Shown in pieces: positions 46,526 to 58,095 of a stretch of 64,000 nt of DNA. Positions within the stretch are counted from its first letter, which is position 1. Each line of letters opens with the position of its first letter. A program made the translations under genes and the position numbers. The notes below the pieces were generated by a model. It made no database searches. It saw only the letters and a list, made by a program, of their open reading frames with translations, and was not told the DNA's origin. The DNA is from Isoetes taiwanensis (taxonomy: Eukaryota > Streptophyta > Lycopodiopsida > Isoetales > Isoetaceae): positions 372,001 to 436,000 of the forward strand of contig JAJEKV010000276.1 of NCBI GenBank assembly GCA_021234155.1, in the 5' to 3' direction.

Positions 46526-47504
46526 CCCTTTTGGTTCCCTGAATTCATTGTTCCAGATTCCAGATTTCTGCACCTTAATGGGTCCTTCTTGTTCTTGTCT
46601 CGAGGTGGCTATCGTCTTGTTCATGTAGGTTATATTGTTTCTACTTTTGAAAGTTCACTTGGACCGGTTATGCATGTAGGGTATATGTTTAGGTTTTAGT
46701 CCTTGTTTGTTAGTGTTTTGTCCTTGTAGTATTGACTGTAGTTTGTTGGTACGTTGATTCTTCGGTTTGGTTTCATGTGTTCTTTGTTAGCTTGTTGACT
46801 ATGTTCAATCTTTATGTCTTCTATTTTATGCATTCCACGGTGTATGGTTTCGGTATTTCTTGTTAATTATGGGGTTTAACATGTCTTCATGAAAGTTCGC
46901 TTGAATCCATTATGCATGAATGATATAGGTTAGCTATTGTTTGTTCTTGCTTTCGTAGCGTCTTGTCGTTAGGTATTCTATGTAGTTTGTTGGTACATTG
47001 ATTCCACAGTTTTAATTTCTAAATGAGTTTATGTCATGTAGGTTTTATATGCTCTGCTCCAATCCCTGTTTCGACGAAAAACTAAGAACAATCGTGAAGG
47101 ATTGAGACATTATTTATCATGCACAAAACCTCTTTCTGTTCTTTGTATGACCATTTTGGAAAGGAATCAAGATGAATCTTCTACCTTGGGATCCTAAAGA
47201 CCTGCCTCCCACTTCATGTCCCAGAGCCTTGCAAAAAAAAAAAAAGAGGGGGGAACTAGCAGTAAGGCAGGCTTGGAACAAAGGTTATAGTGGATATATA
47301 AGAGATGTATGTGTTTTTGCTTGTAAAACGGGGGATGTTTGGCTTTAAAATAGGAGTGGATTGGTTAAAAAATATTTTGTTGTAGTATTTATATTTGGTA
47401 TAGTCAGTATAAGTAAGTTAGATTTGTTTATTTGATGTACATATGGTAGATATTGTCGAAAGAGTTGTAAACATTTTTAACCTATATATTGTCTCTATCT
47501 ATCT
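46526..47504. other. No recognised feature
   Basis: T-rich sequence with GTTTGTTGGTAC words occurring twice (about 46741 and 46987), suggesting a weak internal duplication of period about 245. An A11 run is at 47238. Confidence 0.4.
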
Positions 47505-48055
47505 AAAAAATACTATCTATCTATCTATGCGCGATGCTTTTAATAATTTCTAAAGACAATACTTACAACATCATAACAATCTTGCCATAATAATGTGCAA
47601 TCCATACACGTCGTTGATCCATCCTTCAACCAATAGTTCAATCAAATGCTTCCTAGCCCAAAGCTCTAGATTGCAATAGGTGTAGCTTTAAAGTTTTGCT
47701 CTACAACGATTTGCAACATTGGGAGGAGATGGCAACATTAGACTTTTGCAATCCTCTAAAGAATTGGGTGGACGTTATTTTTTTTCCCCTTGGGTGTAGA
47801 TAGATAGATAGTATTTTTTTCAATGTGCAATCCATACACGTCACTGATCCGTCCTTCAACCAATAGTTCAATCAAATACTTGCTTCCTAGCCCAAAGCTC
47901 TAGATTGCAATGGGTGTAGCTTTAAAGTTTCGCTCTAAAAGGATTTGCAACATTGGGAGGAGATGGCAACATTAGACTTTTGCAATCCTCTAAAGAATTG
48001 GGTGGACATTTTTTTTTTTTTTTGGGGGATAGGTAGATAGATAGATAGTATTTTT
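47505..48055. repeat. Duplicated element bounded by (TATC)n-type inverted ends
   Basis: AAAAAATACTATCTATCTAT at 47505 is inverted at 47798-47820 and again at 48034-48055. Between them a 230-base unit (from AATGTGCAATCCATACACG at 47592 and 47822) is present twice and nearly identical. Structure: end, unit, end, unit, end. No coding capacity. Confidence 0.75.
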
Positions 48056-48420
48056 ATGTCATGCCACATTGGCAACATCCATGAGAACATATGATGAACC
48101 CCCAGATGTTTGAAAATACGATCTCTTAATTGCTAACCCAATGGACCAGCCAATAAGGTGAAACATACATTGGAGGATTTAGGATGACGTGAAATATACA
48201 TTGGACTAAGGCTATAAGGTGAGTTTCTTGGACAGGCATTCATTGACATTATTTATCATGTAGGTTGATGAAATAAGTAGTTTGTAGTCACACCACTGGG
48301 ATGTTTGCATTTAGCAATACCAATGAAAGAATGCCATTTATTTGTGGCCGCACACAATCAATCTTCTAAAACAAGGATTAAGGAGCCTATTCGAGCTAAC
48401 ACAATACTTCAAAATCTCTT

Positions 48421-49850
48421 TTGAAATTCATATATTCCATGTGCAATCTCTTTATATTAATGGTAAGAGCAACACCATACTATCATGAAGTCATGCAAGA
48501 ATTTCAAACAAAGGTAGGTCCGACATTACAGGAATTGCCTCCCTGCATAAGATTCTTTGTACCTAAGGCATCCATCCAGGCAGCCCTAAGCCATGTCCCA
48601 AACATAGCTAAGTACCTGGACAACAAAGCTGCTCGCATGCCAGATTATATGACTGTGAATGTGAAAAGGAAAAAATAGTTCTCCTACATAGCTGTCTTAG
48701 CCATGTTCTTGTTCCACAAAGCCCAAACTCAGTTAGGGGAATCTTCAGTCCGGCCACTGGCTATATAGGACCCCTTAGCTCTACAGGAGAAGACCGCCTA
48801 CTCCTCGAATATGAAGGTTCCGACAAAGAAGAGGAAGGAAGTGTAGAGGATGAAGACATCGAGGATGTTATCTAGGTGGATCCTGCTGAAGAACAATGTC
48901 AAGCAGAATAGGAAATCCACCGGTTTGATGCAGACTGGCAGACGACTCGAGCAGCTCCACCACTTGGGCTAGGTATCACAAGTCTAACCCCCATCATCAT
49001 GAGAGGTGAAGAATACCTTCTCCTTCACGACATCAAGAATCTGCCAGAATGTAGAGACCGGGGATATAGAGCGGACGAGCTCCTACATCTCTTACAACAG
49101 CAAGCAGACCTCGATGACATCATTGATCGAGAGATACAGGATTTCTCAATTGATGTCCACTAATTAGTGTCATACAGGCCTACAATAGAATCAGGCACAT
49201 GATGACCCAACAAGAGCTATCATAGGAAGAAGAGTTCATAGCAATCCAGAAACAAATGGGTATCAGGAGAGAGACAACAAGTGTACTTCAACCAAGTTCC
49301 TCATCCACCACATCCAACCCCAGCTACAGGGCAGGAGCCGTCAACCTAATTCATTTCAAAACTCAACTTGCAGATCATAGGGACCTGATCACAGTCCCAG
49401 TAGATGAGTACACGGGCAGATACAAGTCAAACATCGAGATAGAGATACAAGGACATCAAGGAGGACAGGAGAGAGCTCTCAGATATTATCTGCCACTCCT
49501 CACCGACGACAGAATAGTAGCCATCCACTGGCAGTTTAGTCCGCACGGGAAAGAAGTTGTATTCATGCTAATCGCACTCTCGGACTTCGGTAGACATGCA
49601 AGACTCCAACAGAGTGTTGACCATGTCATATTGGTCAGGAGATGCATAGCATTGAGTATCTTCGACTATGTTGTCTCGTACCGTCGATCAACTAATAGTC
49701 ATAGCCGCTTATACTTCAGAAAGGAGAGCCGAAGAACTCGTAGCGGCTATACAAGGAGGAAAGGCTACCAACATTTTGAGGAACTTGGGATGTACAGTTG
49801 GTACAACCCAAATAAAAAAATTCTTAGAAGATCGCCCAGAATATCGATGA
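48421..49850 (+). pseudogene. Element 2 N-terminal region, unrecognised protein
   Basis: Broken frames. 48421-48678 ends in a basic run. About 48760-49160 reads an acidic frame (EEEGSVEDEDIEDV) with in-frame stops. 49256-49850, with one frameshift near 49670, contains ERALRYYLPLLTDD, a segment with IHW and FMLIALSDFGR, then RRAEELVAAIQGGKATNIL. I do not recognise it as a gypsy gag. A loose resemblance to 30K-type movement proteins of plant pararetroviruses is discussed under findings. Confidence 0.4.
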
Positions 49851-50133
49851 TCATATCATGTATCGGATATCAATAGAATATAAGCTCCTTTGTCTTGCAA
49901 ATATTAAATTGATATATACTTTCCAAACAATTATATCATTAAACAACAAATCCAAGCACAAAAACACTCATAGTAAGACTTATAATTCAATTGTGCAGCT
50001 AGAACAGCTAGGACTGCTGAACAATACCACCTGCCTGACAACTTCACCTCGCAACCTCTTCGAGGAATATGAGATGCCAACCTTGGAAGAGGGACTATCT
50101 CAGATAAAGTCAGAGATATAGGAAATAAGAGCA

Positions 50134-51150
50134 TTGTTAGCAGAGCATCAAATATACTGGACCAGTATGTCCAGTTGCCTCAGGCACCACCTTAGGCCAA
50201 GGACAAGGGGAAGAAGAGGAGCCAGAGAAGTAGATCCCCTAATACAGACTCAGCAGATAGTAGCTTTGACTCCGATTCGAAATCGGAATAGGAAGTGGAA
50301 ATTTAGTACGATCTTCGGAGAGATCAGAACAGGGACAGACCAAGGAGAGGGGCCGACTGCCCGAAATAATATGTGGAAAGCTCGAAAACTTGAGCAATTT
50401 TTGGCCAACAATAGATCAATGATAGAAGCCAAGGCATGGCTCGATGAAATGAGAGAGTATGGCAATGCCTACGGAATGAGGAATAAGGATAAAGGCAGAG
50501 TAGCCACAACAAACCTCTTGAGAGCTGTCAGAATATGGTAGAAAGGATATGCCAAAGCACATGGGTTAGGCAGGAATAGTTGCAGATTCAAAAAGTTCGC
50601 CAAATCATTCAAACGCCATTATGTGCCCAGGGAGCACAAATGCCACATGATGCAACATGCAGAAATACACCGAGAAGTTCATGAGGCTAAGGCTCTATGT
50701 GCCGAAGCTAAGTGAATGATATGCCGTGGAAGGTTACATCGAAGAACTTAACGATCGAATCAAAAAACTTGTATGAGCAAAATTAACCCCAAGACAGTAG
50801 CAGAAGCAGAGTCCAAAGCAATAAGCTTGCAAGGGATGGGTTTCCAATATAGTGGACAGAAGCAATATGCATATGATAAGGGCAAGAATTCAGGAGCCTA
50901 TAGTCCCAGAACAACGAGCTTCGCACCTGCTAGACAACCATACAATGCGAATAATGGCAACTGGGAGAAGAAACAAGTCAGCTTCAAGGACAAAGGCTAA
51001 CCAGGAGGGTCTAACTACTCTAAGTAGTGAACCACTTCCTACAGTCCATACCAAAGGAGAAACGTCAGGAATGTATAAAAAAGCAATTGTGTTTTAGATG
51101 CTTCCAACTGGGACATCAGACATACGCACTAGCAGAGCTTGTAGGATGGG
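50134..51150 (+). pseudogene. Element 2 gag with zinc knuckle
   Basis: An acidic Ser/Asp-rich linker (about 50220-50300) is followed by a helical gag region (KLEQFLANN, WLDEMREYG, AVRIWWKGY-like with an internal stop, KFAKSFKRHYVP) and RLYVPKLSE. The knuckle CFRCFQLGH is at 51089-51115, where the last Cys is replaced by Leu. Stops and shifts interrupt it throughout. Confidence 0.65.
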
Positions 51151-51202
51151 AGACATCCCCAGAAGATGACGACGAAGAAGCTCACGACTACATCAAATGT
51201 GA

Positions 51203-51540
51203 GTGCATATCCATGTCTCCATTGACACAAAGAGTGTTGAGAGTCAGTACCAAGTTATCTCTACAATAGGGAAAGTCAAAGCAACATCTTTCATAGTGCT
51301 CATAGATAAGGGGGGCATTCACAATTTTGTCCCCCCCCCCCAAAGAATGATAGAAATGCTGAAGTTGAAGGCCCTAAAGTCGAAACCTAGGCCAGTAGTG
51401 GAGCAATCCGCTACACAGCAGAGAAAAGAATCAATTTCAACATGGACTTGCCAGATATCAACATAAAAATCGGAGCAGAGGGCATGAACATTGGGAAGTA
51501 TGACCTAATCATAGGCATGGAATCCCTAGTAACATAATTA
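51203..51540 (+). pseudogene. Element 2 aspartic protease (active site altered)
   Basis: The frame FIVLIDKGGIHNFV at about 51290-51330 is the retropepsin active-site region, where D-[ST]-G is expected and DKG is seen. A run of ten C at about 51335 breaks the frame shortly after. A second protease-like phrase (DLIIGMESL) lies near 51510. Confidence 0.6.
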
Positions 51541-52029
51541 ATTGCGGAAAGCGGAAGGTGACATTAACAGCACCCAATAGCAAGACAATAGAAATAACAG
51601 GTAACAAGGTCACCACAATCATGCAATGCATGTCCAGTAAGAAATTACTTAAGAGCATAAAGAGTGACAAGTGGCCTACATCTTATCTTCAAGCTAGAAA
51701 TTAAAGAACCGGACACAAAAGGAGGAAAAGGAGGACAAAACATTGATCAAGCTACCGAAACTGTTACGAATGCTCTAATCTTCCTGCAAATTCATCAACT
51801 AATTAGAAAGCAAAATACCACAGGGTACTCGTTTTACCACCCAACCGGACCAACTAGAAGAGATATCACCAAGTCAAGCTACTCCGCAAGACTGTATAAG
51901 AACAAACTCTTTCTAGCCACCAACCACTGGTGTTACATGAACTCCTTCTAATGATATGATCAAGCAAGGAACAAGAGAAGATACTAGAAGGTAAGGCTAG
52001 GCTCATCATCAACATAGGAAGAAGCAGAT

Positions 52030-52340
52030 CTAGCTGTGCAGTCAACTCAGACCCCTATGCACCTTTCTGGGCATAACTTTCAAACCGTAAGGAATCTATG
52101 GACAACCAAGCCCAATCTGGAAACTAGACTTCAAGAGCTTTCCAACAAGGTAAGAATCGCCGATTTCTGAGTTGTGGTTGCGGAGATATCACGTCTCAAA
52201 GTTGTCCTTTTATTTATAGGTAATAATACCTTTTTTGCCTTTTTGCTTCTAAATAAAGGTCAAGGTTTATTTTTAGCTCTCTCTTTGATAATAGCAAGGC
52301 TTAGACATACTGGATGACTTTCTTACTTGATCATATCAAT
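52030..52340. other. Non-coding insertion between protease and RT
   Basis: About 300 bases of T-rich, non-coding sequence (GGGCATAACTTTCAAACC, GAGATATCACG) separate protease- and RT-like frames that are usually closer. Probably a small insertion; no ends recognised. Confidence 0.35.
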
Positions 52341-52345
52341 AAATA

Positions 52346-53636
52346 TTGTTCCATGCAAGGCCACTCCCCCGAGCACCATTATTAGTTATTAACCTTAAAC
52401 CATATCAGAAACAAGTGGTCAAGCTAGTGAAGGAATTCCATGATCTTTTCCCTGATGAGATCAAGAAACTCCCTCCTTACAGAGGAGTTGAGTGTGAAAT
52501 CGCACTTGAACCATGCATAAAACCCACAAGTAAGGCGCCCTATAGAATGACAGCTCAGTAGCTGACAAAATTAAATAAGCAATTGCAAGAGCTATTAGAC
52601 CTAGGGTTTATAAGACCTAGTGTCTCCCCATTCAGGGCACTCATCTTATTCGTTAAGAAGAGAAGCTTGAGGATGTGCATTGACTATCTTCAATTGAATA
52701 AGCATACCATCAAAAACAAGTACGCATTACCCAGGTCAGACAATTTGATGGATCAGCTCCAAGGGGCCAAGGTCTTCTTCAAAATAGATTTGAAATTGGG
52801 ATACTATCAGATCATGATTACGGAAAAATACATCCACAAAACCGCCTTCAAAACAAGATATGGCCACTACAAATTCATATGATGCCATTTGGATTGTCGA
52901 ATGGCCCAACAACCTTCATGTGACTCATTAACGACATCTTTCGTAAGTTTCTGGACACGTTATCATCATTTTCTTCGATGATATCTTGGTGTATAGCAAG
53001 TCCTTAGAGGAGCATGTGAAGCAACTAAGGAAGGTATTTGAGAAGCTGAGGAGGCATCAACTCTATGTGAAGCTGTATAAGTGCCACTTCACTACCGCAA
53101 GGGTAGAGTATTTGGGGCACATAATATACGAAGAAGACATCTATACTGACCCTGCAAAGATCTAGGTTGTAATCGAATGGCCACCACTGAAGAACATCCA
53201 TGAGATAAGAAGCTTCTTGGGCTTAGCAGGATATTACAGAAAATTTGTCAAGAACTTTGCCAAGATAACAGCTCCATTGATAGATCTCACCAAAGCAGAA
53301 AAGGTGAAAGACAGGATAGATCATTGGCACAAGAAAGCACAAGCAGGATTTAAAAAATTAAAGAAGCATTGACAACCGCTCCAGTCTTAACACTGCCAAT
53401 GGCAAACAAAGACAAGTTGGTCGCAACTGACACTAGCAAAATTGCAAAAGGAGCAGTCCTAATGCAAGAAGGAGGGGTCATGCCATATGACTCAAAGAAA
53501 ATGGATGACACCGAGACACGCTACCTGACCCATGATCAGGATCTGATGGCAGTTATAAGAGCATTAAAAATCTGGAGTCACTACTTATTAGGGAAGAAGT
53601 TTCAGCTTGAACAGGACCACAAGGCACCAGGAGATG
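52346..53636 (+). pseudogene. Element 2 reverse transcriptase and start of RNase H
   Basis: RT motifs in order: [47 protein letters not shown], catalytic FFDDILVYS at about 52973-52998, VEYLGHII, then the connection [16 protein letters not shown]. RNase H begins LVATDTSKIAKGAVLMQ and runs to KKFQLEQDHK, where the nested LINE cuts it. Stops and shifts are present (52559, 52880, 53164 among others). Confidence 0.85.
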
Positions 53637-53639
53637 GGC

Positions 53640-55569
53640 GCTCGTGAGTATGGCGCTTAGAGTTGCCAGCGTCTGTTCTTGTAACTTGAGCATCAGGACT
53701 CTGTTTTTGATGATCTTTAGTTCGTTGGAAAGCTTATTCCGAGAGCTTTCTATCAGTATAAATCTTATTAGGGTTTGTAATCAGGTTGGTGGCCGGATTT
53801 TGGCCTGTGTGATTTCGGCCACTTTTAGTAGGGATGGGGAAGACAGATATTGCTCCAGCTTCTAAGGCTGCGGCAAAACGGCGTGAAGCTACCGCCAGTT
53901 TGGTGATACGCGATCCCCCAGATACGGTGCAAAAAGAGGTAAATAATTCAGTTGAAAGTTCTTTGCCATCATTGGTGAGTGCTCCTGGGGTTCTTGAAGA
54001 AAGGGATTTTCCTCCCCTGCAAGGCGCTGCGAGTAAGGGAGTGGAAGTTAATGGGAATTTGCATCAAACAGGTACAAAATCCAGTCCTAATGTAGGTGCT
54101 CAGCCCCAAGCAAATGATAGTGCTTGGAAGTCATCTGATTCTATTGCAAAAGTTTCATATCAAAGATTTAGTGATTGGCTTTGTAAAGATATATCTAGTG
54201 CATCTAGAAAGGCAAGAGTAGCGGCTTTACAGGTGTATTGTCCGAAGGGAGTAAGGATGAGTTGTCCGCAATCTTGGACACATTGAAAGCTCGGCGGACT
54301 TCATTTGCAACAACAATTGCCTCCGGATGATATATTTTACTGATCATTTGTCGCCGAATGTAGTTGAAGCTTCCGTATCCCCGTGGTTGAGGTGGACCAT
54401 CAAGCTCATATTAAGTGTCTTTGAGAACCTATCCTCATGTGCGAGTCCTTGGTTATTTTCTTGGTGGCTATTTGGATTTTCCGCGGTTCCGTATTTGGTT
54501 TATCTCGGCTTTTGAGGCGCCTTGACTTCCTCCTTTTCAGATCCATCAAGTTGTTGGCGAAAAACTTTGTTCTTATTATGTTTGAAAGTAGTGATCGGTG
54601 GACTCTTTGGTATCAAGAGGGATTGATCCACTTGGTGGGGAGTATATGATGTATCAAGATTATTACTCTCGGTTTTACACCGGATATGGTTCGCACATTA
54701 AAGATGCCTTGTTGGTTCTCGATACCTAATCTTCCTCCTGATCTAATGGCCCATCAATTTCTAGTTGCAATTGCAACTGGTCTTGGGGTTCATATCTCAC
54801 ATTCCATCATGAACGGTCCGAGGATTTGTGTCTCAATGCCAGTGGACTCGGCTTTACTAGATTGTATAGTGGTGAAAAGTGGGCCTTGGTATAAGAAGTT
54901 GGATCTTAAGCTTCTGAATGGTCCAGAATTAACCCGTTTGTTTCCTGACGAGGAGGCTTTCTAGCTTTCGTCGAGGCACTCGTGCATCTCAGGCATCTGT
55001 TCAATCTTCTTCTCAGGCTCAAGCTCCCGTTGTTACTTCTTCATCTATTCATGATCAACCTTTACGAGTTGTATTGCACTCCTCATCCATGGAAGATGCT
55101 CTAATTCCAGTTCCGACAGTGTCGTCTTTAGCGCCATCATCCATGCACTGTAGTTCATTCTTCTCTCCATGTTGATGCTTCTTCCTCTCATGTTTCTGAG
55201 GTTGTTATGGCTGATGGTCCTAAATCTTCTATGCTAAAAGAGTCATGGCAGAGGTCAATTGGAAGAAGGCGGCGGGGAAGAAGTTCTGTTATGTCATCTC
55301 CGCGAGGCTATCCGGGCTCGTTCTATTGATGGGATGATAATTTGATGTCGTTGATGATCATCTCGATGTGGTAGACCATGTTGATTGTGATGAGGCCATT
55401 AAACGCCTCAAGGTGGCACAAGGAGTGTGAGTATATACTGTGTATGGGTGGTTTTGCTTAGTGGACTATTTCGTCCTCTAGGTTTTGAGTCCCATGTCAC
55501 AGGTCCTTTGTATGTATCTTGATTTTCTTGATAATAGATTGTCGTCCTTCAAAGGAAAAAAAAAAAAAA
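53640..55569 (+). mobile_element. Nested LINE with ORF1 only, poly(A)-tailed
   Basis: Lies inside the RNase H domain of gypsy element 2. It carries an ORF1-like protein, then a 3' UTR-like stretch and an A-run at about 55556-55569. No endonuclease or RT is present, so it was either copied from an internally deleted LINE or lost ORF2. The RNase H words K-F and D-H appear on both sides, consistent with a worn target duplication. Confidence 0.7.
53834..54964 (+). pseudogene. LINE ORF1 of nested element, DUF4283-type
   Basis: 53834-54286 encodes a low-complexity N-terminus with KAAAKRREATAS, an ERDFPPLQ motif and RFSDWL. A DUF4283-like part at 54686-54964 has CWFSIPNLPPDL, then GPRICVSMPVDSALLD. 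The section between is frame-shifted. It differs from the ORF1 at 24475-26092, so it is another LINE lineage. Confidence 0.65.
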
Positions 55570-57380
55570 GTTTGAAATGAGCGGACCACCAAAGTCTCCA
55601 ATATGTCTTCAACCAACTACATCTCAACCTAAGGCAGCGGAGGTGGATGGAATTCCTGGAAGAGTACGAGTTTGATAACACTCTCTCAAGGCACCCCTTG
55701 ACAATAAGAGTCCATTGCAATGCCATATCAACACTCACCAACAATTTTGACAAGATACAAGAAACATTGCCAACTGACAAAAACTTCGAGGAAGCCTGGG
55801 CAAGCCTTTCAAAAAGGCACGAACAGACAAGGAAAGGGAGATATTCAAACACTTCAAGAAAGAAGGTAACCTCCTCTATCATAAGAACAAATTGTGCATT
55901 CCAGAGTCATCTGGAGTTAGAAAATTGATTCTCCATGACACGCCCAATAGCCCAATAGTCGGCCACATAGGATTCATGAAAACCTACTTCAAGATAGGAA
56001 GCAGCTATTATTGGCCCGGTATGAAGAAGCATATAGCAAGATATATCCGCGAGTGCCAGCTATTCCAACAAAAGCAGAACAGCTTTGAATACCAGGAGCG
56101 CTTGAACCTTTAGCAGTCCCAAATGCCAAATGGGAGGTAATCAGCATGGACTTCATAACGGGGCTTCCCAGAACACAAAGGGGCAAAAATGCCTTAATGA
56201 TCGTGGTCGACAAGTTGTCAAAGATGGCACATTTTATACCATGCCGAACCATATACACGGCACTAGACACCACCATTCGATTCACAAAGAAGATCTTGGA
56301 CTCTATGGAATGCCAAGTGAGATTAGCCGATAGGGACCCGAAGTTCATGAGCTCATTCTGGAAGGACCTCTTCAACACCATCCAGATAAAATTATCCATG
56401 AACACAATATATCATCCTCAAACTGATGGGCAGATGGAGAGAACCAACAAGATATTGGAAGACATGCTGAGAAACTATGTCTGGAATAAGTAGTCGAAGT
56501 GGGATGACTACAATCATTTGGTGGAGTTTGTATATAACAGCACCAAGCAGGAGTCATCTCAAATGTCGCCATTTATGATCAACTATGGCTACCAATGCTT
56601 GACTCCAGATACGTGGCATAACCCAATGTCTAAGGTAGAGATTTCTCAATAGATGCTAGGTGACATGCAACAGTTAGTCGAAGAAGTCACCCGGAGGGAT
56701 TCAGTATTGTTTGCAGTATGGGAGATGTGCGTGCAAGGGTTTTTTTGAGCATTTCGTATTTGTATACTTACCATTAGGGGTTTTTTTCACATTATCTGGG
56801 GCAAAATACATACTTTAAAGGTTAAATTAGCTTCCAAAGATTAGTATACTAGGGATCTTTTTGGCCACCCTTTGAACGCAGATGTCTATACCCCCTTATG
56901 ACTAAGTGCATCCCTCGGGAGAAGTCAAAGGATACCTGCTAGCAGCAAGAAGCCGGCAGAAGAGCATAGCTGACAAGCACAGAACAGTAAGAGAGTTCCA
57001 AGTAGAAGACAATGTTTGTAGAAGATAAAGGTCAAACAAGTTTAAGCTTTCAGATCGAAATTACAAGAAGCTTGCTCCAAGGTGGGCTCAAATGTTTAAA
57101 ATAATCGAAATAGTAGGTAACCAATCCTAAGAATTGGACTTACCAGCACATTTGAAGATCCACAAAGTTTTCTATGTAAGTATTCTAAAGAGGCACACTC
57201 CTAATCCAGAGGAAGTATTGGACACCCCAGCATTACTAAAAATGACTGACGAATAACTAGAGATTGTTTCAGAAGTCCTTCTTGACAGAGCTTACAAGAA
57301 AACAAGGCCACAATTTCTCCAATACCTAGTCAGGGAAGCACTTACCTAGGGAATACGCGACGTGGGTATTACAATCAAAT
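55570..57380 (+). pseudogene. Element 2 RNase H end and integrase
   Basis: Resumes with DHQSLQYVFNQ-type RNase H end and RQRRWMEFLEEYEF. Integrase zinc region: HDTPNSPIVGHIG, SYYWPGMKKHI, then ECQLF, where the second Cys of the usual CxxC is gone. The core is at 56146-56490: DFITGLP, VVDKLSKMAHFIP, ADRDPKFMSSFW, and HPQTDGQMERTN with the catalytic Glu. A 170-190 base insertion (about 56720-56905) interrupts the C-terminal part, which resumes with KGYLLAARSRQKSIAD, and near 57150 KIHKVFYVSILKRHTP. Several stops. Confidence 0.85.
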
Positions 57381-58095
57381 CTCAATAAGCAGTACCCACA
57401 ACTCATGGAGCAATGTAAAGGGCAACTTGTCACTAAAATAGTCGACATCAAATTGACAAGTGAGTGGGAGGTAGATTAAAGTCTACTCCCCAGTGAGACG
57501 GGAGTAGACAACCATGAGAGATAAGAGATCATATAGGACCATGCATGATAGAAAAGCACCTTTAGTCTATGGCCATTACAAGGAAGAAGTCATCCTCTAC
57601 GCCAAGGGTGACGAAAGATGTAAGCATTAGAAATCATATTAGGCATGATAGGACGCTTATCTCCACGACCAAGATAGAAGAATCATCCTCTTCCTACGCT
57701 GGGACACAATGCTTGCATTCCCTAATAGCCATCTTTATATAAAATAAATACCAATGTAGTGTGGATCTGCAGGCCAATAGAACGAGAAAACGGCAAGGGG
57801 ATCGTATTGCGGGAGGACTGGCAGCACATAAATCTCCACAACATGCTACAAGCAAGGGAAAGCACCATATGCTCTGGATTGCTTGAATCTACGGATATGT
57901 TTAAAGCGGGACGTTAGTTAATTGTCTTGCTATAATCTTGTAAAACTTTGATACTAAAATAGTGAAAATATAATGGTTATCATAAAGTAATTTTTGTTAT
58001 TGCATGCATCAAACAAGTCCGACAAGGATCATGCAGGTTTCCAGGATGGGGAGATACATGATGCTACGGACATCATCAACTCAAAGTGGGAAGAA

